DNA of 64,000 nt from Aeromicrobium fastidiosum (GTDB lineage Bacteria; Actinomycetota; Actinomycetes; Propionibacteriales; Nocardioidaceae): NCBI RefSeq assembly GCF_017876595.1, contig NZ_JAGIOG010000001.1:2170001-2234000 (forward strand), given 5' to 3'. Below are positions 61,327 through 64,000 of the stretch, in pieces. A program made the position numbers and the translations under genes. The stretch's first letter is position 1. Each line of letters starts with the position of its first letter. The notes beneath the pieces were generated by a model, which was not told where the DNA came from, did not search any database, and saw only the letters and a list, made by a program, of their open reading frames with translations.

Positions 61327-62670
61327 ATGACGAACGTCCAGCAATTCCACCTGCCCGATGTCGGGGAGGGTCTGACCGAGGCCGAGATCGTCACCTGGCT
61401 CGTGACGCCCGGCGACACCGTCGAGGTCAACCAGATCGTCGTCGAGATCGAGACCGCCAAGTCGCTGGTCGAGCTGCCGTCGCCCTTCGCCGGCGAGGTC
61501 ATCGAGCTGCACGCCGAGCCCGGTGAGACCGTCGACGTCGGCCGGCCGATCATCAGCGTCGCGACGGCTGGCGGCCCCGCGGACGCGCCGACGGCACCGG
61601 CCGTCGCCGCTGAGGCCGCCGAGGCCGCCGAGACCGTGGCCACCGAGAACGTCGACGAGCCGAAGCTGCTCGTCGGCTACGGTGCCAAGGAGACCACGGG
61701 ACGTCGGCGTCGGCGTGGTGCTGCTCCGGCCGCCGCGCCGGCGGCTGTCTCACCCGCGGTCACGCCGGCCGCGCCGTCAGCGCCGTCCGGACCCGTGCGG
61801 ACCAAGCCGCCGGTCCGCAAGCTGGCCAAGACGCTCGGCGTCGACCTGACCTCCGTCGTGCCGTCCGGCCCGGGCGGTGTCGTGACGCGCGCCGACGTGG
61901 TGGCGGCCTCCGAGGCGGCCCCGACCCTCCCTCCGGCTCCGGCCGTGGCCCCTGAGACGGACGCCGGCGAGATCCGCATCCCGATCAAGGGCGTCCGCAA
62001 GCACACGGCGGCCGCGATGGTCAGCTCGGCGTTCACCGCGCCACACGTGTCGGAGTTCGTGACGCTCGACGTCACCGCGACGATGGACCTGCGGTCGAGG
62101 CTGCAGGCCCGGCGCGAGTTCGCAGACGTCAGGCTCAGCCCGCTGGCACTCGTCGCGAAGGCGTTCCTGCGGGCGGTCGAGCGCACGCCGTCGGCCAACT
62201 CGCGGTGGGACGAGGCGGCGCAGGAGATCGTCCAGATGCGCGAGATCAACCTCGGCATCGCCGCTGCCACGCCTCGCGGACTCGTGGTGCCGAACATCCG
62301 CAGCGCGCAGCGACTCGGCCTCGCCGAGCTGGCCGCCGCGATCGGTGACCTCGCCAGCACCGCCAGGGCCGGCCGCACGACGCCCGAGCAGATGGCGCAC
62401 GGCACCGTGACGATCAGCAACTTCGGGGTGTTCGGCGTCGACAGCGGCACTCCGATCCTCAACCCTGGCGAGACCGCGATCCTCGGCGTCGGCACGATCA
62501 ATCGCCGCCCATGGGTCGTCGGCGAGGGCGACGACGAGCGCATCGAGCCGCGGTGGGTCACGACCCTGGCCCTCTCGTTCGACCACCGGGTCATGGACGG
62601 CCAGCAGGGATCCGAGCTGCTGGCCGACACCGCCGCGTTCCTGCGCGACCCCGCGCTCGCCGCTCTCTGA
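61327..62670 (+). CDS. Branched-chain acyltransferase (E2) of the second complex
   Basis: A 447-residue E2. The lipoyl domain carries the lipoyl Lys at 45 (IETAKSLVE). A long Ala/Pro/Glu linker with GRRRRRGAAP leads to a subunit-binding domain near 162-200 (PPVRKLAKTLGVDL and GGVVTRADVV). The catalytic domain starts near 220 (IPIKGVRKHTAAAMV) and has the active-site segment SFDHRVMDGQQGSEL at the end. ATTC-rich context apart, codon use matches the flanks. It begins 13 bases after E1-beta. Confidence 0.92.
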   Translation: MTNVQQFHLPDVGEGLTEAEIVTWLVTPGDTVEVNQIVVEIETAKSLVELPSPFAGEVIELHAEPGETVDVGRPIISVATAGGPADAPTAPAVAAEAAEAAETVATENVDEPKLLVGYGAKETTGRRRRRGAAPAAAPAAVSPAVTPAAPSAPSGPVRTKPPVRKLAKTLGVDLTSVVPSGPGGVVTRADVVAASEAAPTLPPAPAVAPETDAGEIRIPIKGVRKHTAAAMVSSAFTAPHVSEFVTLDVTATMDLRSRLQARREFADVRLSPLALVAKAFLRAVERTPSANSRWDEAAQEIVQMREINLGIAAATPRGLVVPNIRSAQRLGLAELAAAIGDLASTARAGRTTPEQMAHGTVTISNFGVFGVDSGTPILNPGETAILGVGTINRRPWVVGEGDDERIEPRWVTTLALSFDHRVMDGQQGSELLADTAAFLRDPALAAL

Positions 62671-62725
62671 GCATCGGGGTCACGCACGGCCACTCGTCTG
62701 GGGTGTCACCCCCCAGCCATCGCCG

Positions 62726-63490
62726 TCATCGCGCCGCGTACCAGTCAGGAGTGCGCTTGGCGAAGAACGCCGCGATTCCCTCGAGATGGTCGGAGGACTC
62801 CTCGATGCGGTGCTGCGCTGTTCGTGTGATCTCCCAGCGCCACGGGTCTTCGACCGCACGGGTCTCGTCGAGCGCACGCATCGATGCATCGAGCGCGGCG
62901 GGGCTGTTGAGGGCGATCCGATCGGCGATCCGGATCGCGGCGTCCAGAGCGGTGCCCGGTGCCACGATGGTGTTGACCAACCCGGCTTGGTGGGCGCGCT
63001 GAACGGACAACGGCTCGCCGGTCAGCAGCATCTCGGCGGCCAGCGAATGCCCCAGGCGGTCCACCGCTCGAAAAAGACCTCCGGAGTTGGCGACGACGCC
63101 GCGCTTCACCTCGGGCAGGCTGAACCTGACCTGCTCGCCAGCCACCACGATGTCGCAGGCGAGGACGAGCTCGAACCCTCCGCCCAGGGCGTCGCCGTCC
63201 ACCGCCGCGATGACGGGTTTGCTACGACGACGTCTCGCCAGTCCGTACTCGCCTCCGCGTCGAGATGCGGGACTGGCCTGCTGGGTGAGGTCGGTTCCAG
63301 CGCTGAAGTATCCGCTGCTCGACGTGAGAACCGCGACCCGCAGGTCGGCGTCGTCCTCCAGCAGCGCGAGGGCGTCGTCGATGAGATCGGTCATCTCCAT
63401 GTCGATCGCGTTGCGCTTGGCAGGGCGGTTCAGGGTGATGATGAGGGTGCGTGAACGGACCTCGGTCTCGACCACCTGCGCGTTCGTCAT
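62726..63490 (-). CDS. Enoyl-CoA hydratase/isomerase family protein
   Basis: A 254-residue crotonase-fold protein. FSAGTDLTQQ near 62-71 and AAVDGDALGGGFELVLACDIVVAG near 95-118 form the oxyanion hole, and SLPEVKRGVVANSGG carries the active-site Glu position. It converges on the E2 gene and overlaps the upstream MDR-family gene as ATGA, so those two are co-translated. A role in acyl-CoA oxidation after the branched-chain dehydrogenase is possible but the substrate is unknown. The frame extends upstream without similarity. Confidence 0.83.
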   Translation of the reverse strand: MTNAQVVETEVRSRTLIITLNRPAKRNAIDMEMTDLIDDALALLEDDADLRVAVLTSSSGYFSAGTDLTQQASPASRRGGEYGLARRRRSKPVIAAVDGDALGGGFELVLACDIVVAGEQVRFSLPEVKRGVVANSGGLFRAVDRLGHSLAAEMLLTGEPLSVQRAHQAGLVNTIVAPGTALDAAIRIADRIALNSPAALDASMRALDETRAVEDPWRWEITRTAQHRIEESSDHLEGIAAFFAKRTPDWYAAR

Positions 63491-64000
63491 GACGTGATCA
63501 CGAGCTTGCCGCGCACGTCGCCGCCAGCGAGAGCTGTGAAGGCCGCACGCGCCTCGGCCAGGGGATACGTCCGGTGCACGGGCGGCTTGATCCCGGTCGA
63601 TGTCACGAACTGGAGGAGGTCGGCGAACTCCTGTCGTGTGCCGAGGGTCGAGCCCTGGATGCGTGCGTAGCCAGCGAAGACACGGGCGACGTTCGTCTGC
63701 GCCTGGTAGCCGGACGTTCCCCCGGAGACGACCATGACACCGTGCCGACGCAGGCATTTGAGGGAGTGGTCCCACGTGCTCTGCCCGACGGTGTCGAGCA
63801 CGGCGTCGACCCTCTCGGGCAGGCGCGCGCCGCTCTCGAAGGTCTCGTGGGCGCCGATGTCCCGAGCCCACTGACGCCCCTCGTCGGAGCGACTGGTCGC
63901 CCACACGCGCAGGCCGGCCGCGCGGCCCAGCATGATGGCCGCGGTCGAGACCCCGCCAGTGGCCCCCTGGACGAGGATGGTCTGGCCCGCTCGGACCTGC
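63487..64000 (-). CDS. MDR-family zinc-less/quinone-type oxidoreductase, N terminus beyond window
   Basis: The last 170 residues of a medium-chain dehydrogenase/reductase. The NAD(P) fold reads VRAGQTILVQGATGGVSTAAIM, then LGRAAGLRVWATSRSDEGR, with VDAVLDTVGQSTWDHSLKCLRRHGVMVVSGGTSG downstream. The C-terminal PLAEARAAFTALAGGDVRGKLVI is typical of quinone-oxidoreductase-like or acryloyl-CoA-reductase-like members. The frame is open to the window edge, so the start and any catalytic zinc site are not seen. It overlaps the enoyl-CoA hydratase start (ATGA). Confidence 0.82.
   Translation of the reverse strand, partial: QVRAGQTILVQGATGGVSTAAIMLGRAAGLRVWATSRSDEGRQWARDIGAHETFESGARLPERVDAVLDTVGQSTWDHSLKCLRRHGVMVVSGGTSGYQAQTNVARVFAGYARIQGSTLGTRQEFADLLQFVTSTGIKPPVHRTYPLAEARAAFTALAGGDVRGKLVITS

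Overview
The window is about 70 % GC and looks like the chromosome of a high-GC actinobacterium, most plausibly Propionibacteriales (Nocardioides or Aeromicrobium type). This rests on GTG starts, GTGA/ATGA stop-start overlaps, a mycothiol-type formaldehyde dehydrogenase, UPF0182 and PPA1309-family genes, and a gene order (uvrD2, ABC1 kinase, cyclodehydratase-like protein, zinc metalloprotease, PDZ/S16 protease, UPF0182) that recalls the Rv3193c-Rv3198c region of Mycobacterium tuberculosis. The genus is an inference.

Layout. 1-14.2 kb is conserved housekeeping DNA: the tail of an SNase-like protein, uvrD2, an ABC1/AarF kinase, a cyclodehydratase-like protein, a small zinc-ribbon protein, a dense cluster of DnaA-box-like sequences, a YgjP-type peptidase, a NUDIX hydrolase, a DUF2342 metalloprotease, moaE, a Lon-like PDZ protease, a PPA1309 protein, UPF0182, ilvA and the initiator tRNA. 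14.2-16.0 kb, directly after the tRNA, is a less GC-rich patch with a lipoprotein, a secreted metzincin-like protease and a recombinase-type HTH remnant. 16.0-18.1 kb is an MFS exporter with its TetR regulator.

18.1-39.3 kb is a block for aromatic (and perhaps branched-chain) amino acid catabolism. An Lrp regulator faces a 2-oxoacid dehydrogenase E1-alpha/E1-beta/E2 set followed by a PaaG-like isomerase and an aromatic aminotransferase. Next come the phenylacetyl-CoA genes (EthD protein and paaZ leftwards; paaABCDE, thiolase, hydratase, dehydrogenase and paaI rightwards; a TetR/PaaR regulator). Then comes the homogentisate pathway (hppD, hmgA, an unknown gene, fahA) with its own Lrp regulator. 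No phenylacetate-CoA ligase is visible, so the dehydrogenase complex could make phenylacetyl-CoA directly from phenylpyruvate.

39.4-57.4 kb looks like a catabolic island for an N-methylated or quaternary ammonium compound. It has a Rieske oxygenase with a glutamate at the bridging position, its reductase, an alpha/beta hydrolase plus a truncated paralogue, a PucR-type regulator, an S9 peptidase, two FAD amine-oxidase-like proteins and a complete oligopeptide-type ABC importer. It ends with a mycothiol-dependent formaldehyde dehydrogenase and an MBL hydrolase, the decayed remains of a second formaldehyde dehydrogenase, and a cupin. N-demethylation releases formaldehyde, which would explain this grouping.

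57.5-64 kb holds a third Lrp regulator facing a valine/leucine-type dehydrogenase and a second E1-alpha/E1-beta/E2 operon (branched-chain 2-oxoacid dehydrogenase), then an enoyl-CoA hydratase and an MDR-family oxidoreductase cut by the window edge. No E3 subunit, CRISPR array, IS element or complete phage gene was seen.
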